From the NCBI GenBank assembly GCA_038522375.1, contig JBCBKE010000047.1, forward strand, positions 1 to 23,761: DNA of 23,761 nucleotides. Reading direction: 5' to 3'. Under the pieces are notes generated by a model. It was not told where the DNA came from, did not search any database, and was given only the letters and a program-made list of their open reading frames with translations. This DNA is from UBA5336 sp038522375. GTDB taxonomy: Bacteria > Pseudomonadota > Alphaproteobacteria > Caulobacterales > Hyphomonadaceae. Shown in pieces: positions 23,483-23,761 of the stretch. Made by a program: the position numbers and the translations under genes. Position 1 is the first letter of the stretch, and each line of letters begins with the position of its first letter.

Positions 23483-23761
23483 TTACGGCTGGAGCGGCTC
23501 CTTGCAATCACTGGCGACTGGCCGGTCCGTTGCTTCGAGGACTGGCCCCAGGACGTTTGTCCACAAGGCATAGCCATCGGTATTCATGTGAAGATCATCG
23601 CTGATGAAGACCGGCTTCGGGGCGCCGTCCGCCATCATCACGTCGACGATATCGACGAAGGTGAGGTCATCGCGCGATGCGGCCAACGCTGCGACCAGGG
23701 TATTTGCTGCTGTCTGGCGGTCAAACTCATCAACCCGATCGATCGAGGGTTTTATCGAGAT
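23483..23761 (-). CDS. SGNH/GDSL-type hydrolase, C-terminal end (cut by window edge)
   Basis: Only the last 92 residues are inside the window; the frame is open to the right edge. Reading in begins ISIKPSIDRV, continues LTFVDIVDVMMADGAPKP and reaches DDLHMNTDGYALWTNVLGPVLE. The D-x-x-H in DDLHMN followed by GYALW is block V of SGNH hydrolases, carrying the catalytic Asp and His. The serine (GDS) block lies outside. It converges on the acyltransferase gene with 24 nt between stops. Confidence 0.85.
   Translation of the reverse strand: MSIKPSIDRVDEFDRQTAANTLVAALAASRDDLTFVDIVDVMMADGAPKPVFISDDLHMNTDGYALWTNVLGPVLEATDRPVASDCKEPLQP

Noticed and set aside
1..23761. tRNA genes, rRNA genes, CRISPR arrays, insertion sequences and phage attachment sites
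   Set aside because: No cloverleaf-like segments, regularly spaced repeats, transposase motifs or terminal inverted repeats were noticed on reading; a tRNA or covariance scan was not possible here.

Overview
The window looks like a chromosomal segment of a GC-rich alphaproteobacterium. Signs of this are an MmcB-type DNA-repair nuclease, the alphaproteobacterial form of SerC, a PheS ending in a GGLS-type tail, pheS and pheT separated by an ASCH gene, and an H-NS-like protein with a TWSGRGRPP motif. A marine Hyphomonas/Maricaulis-like or Rhodobacteraceae-like lineage is plausible, but the genus cannot be fixed from sequence reading alone. No rRNA, tRNA, CRISPR array, insertion sequence or phage gene was seen. 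The two outermost genes are cut by the window edges.

Layout. 1-2423 (minus): recQ, overlapped by the start of an MpaB/DUF2236 oxygenase gene that runs off the left edge. 2621-3322 (plus): an OmpW-type outer-membrane protein, convergent with a zinc-free quinone oxidoreductase (3359-4402, minus); a strong terminator lies inside the oxidoreductase coding end. 4403-4746: a gene-free, AT-richer region driving an H-NS-like gene (4747-5049) that ends in a strong terminator. 5113-7997 (minus): serC-serA, the first two steps committed to serine synthesis, with a structured leader upstream of serC. 8162-9388: a small unknown membrane protein convergent with a voltage-sensor potassium channel. 9417-15095 (minus): a translation cluster in the order rpmI, rplT, GNAT acetyltransferase, pheS, unknown membrane-anchored protein, ASCH protein, pheT, mostly overlapping or tightly spaced. 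15249-17088 (minus): an unknown protein with a consensus sliding-clamp-binding motif, mmcB, and a sirtuin deacylase.

17211-21694 (plus) is the most unusual part. Four consecutive genes with overlapping stop and start codons each encode a predicted lipoprotein: a subtilisin-like protease with an intact triad, a small protein that looks like a free-standing protease propeptide (inhibitor I9-like), a protein of unknown family, and an M23/LytM-type peptidase with intact metal ligands. They look like one co-translated envelope proteolysis system in which a protease, its possible trans-acting chaperone or inhibitor, and a peptidoglycan hydrolase are made together. I do not recognise it as a described system.

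21768-23761: an epoxide-hydrolase-like alpha/beta hydrolase (minus) divergent from a PlsC-type acyltransferase (plus), then the C-terminal end of an SGNH/GDSL hydrolase (minus) cut by the right edge.
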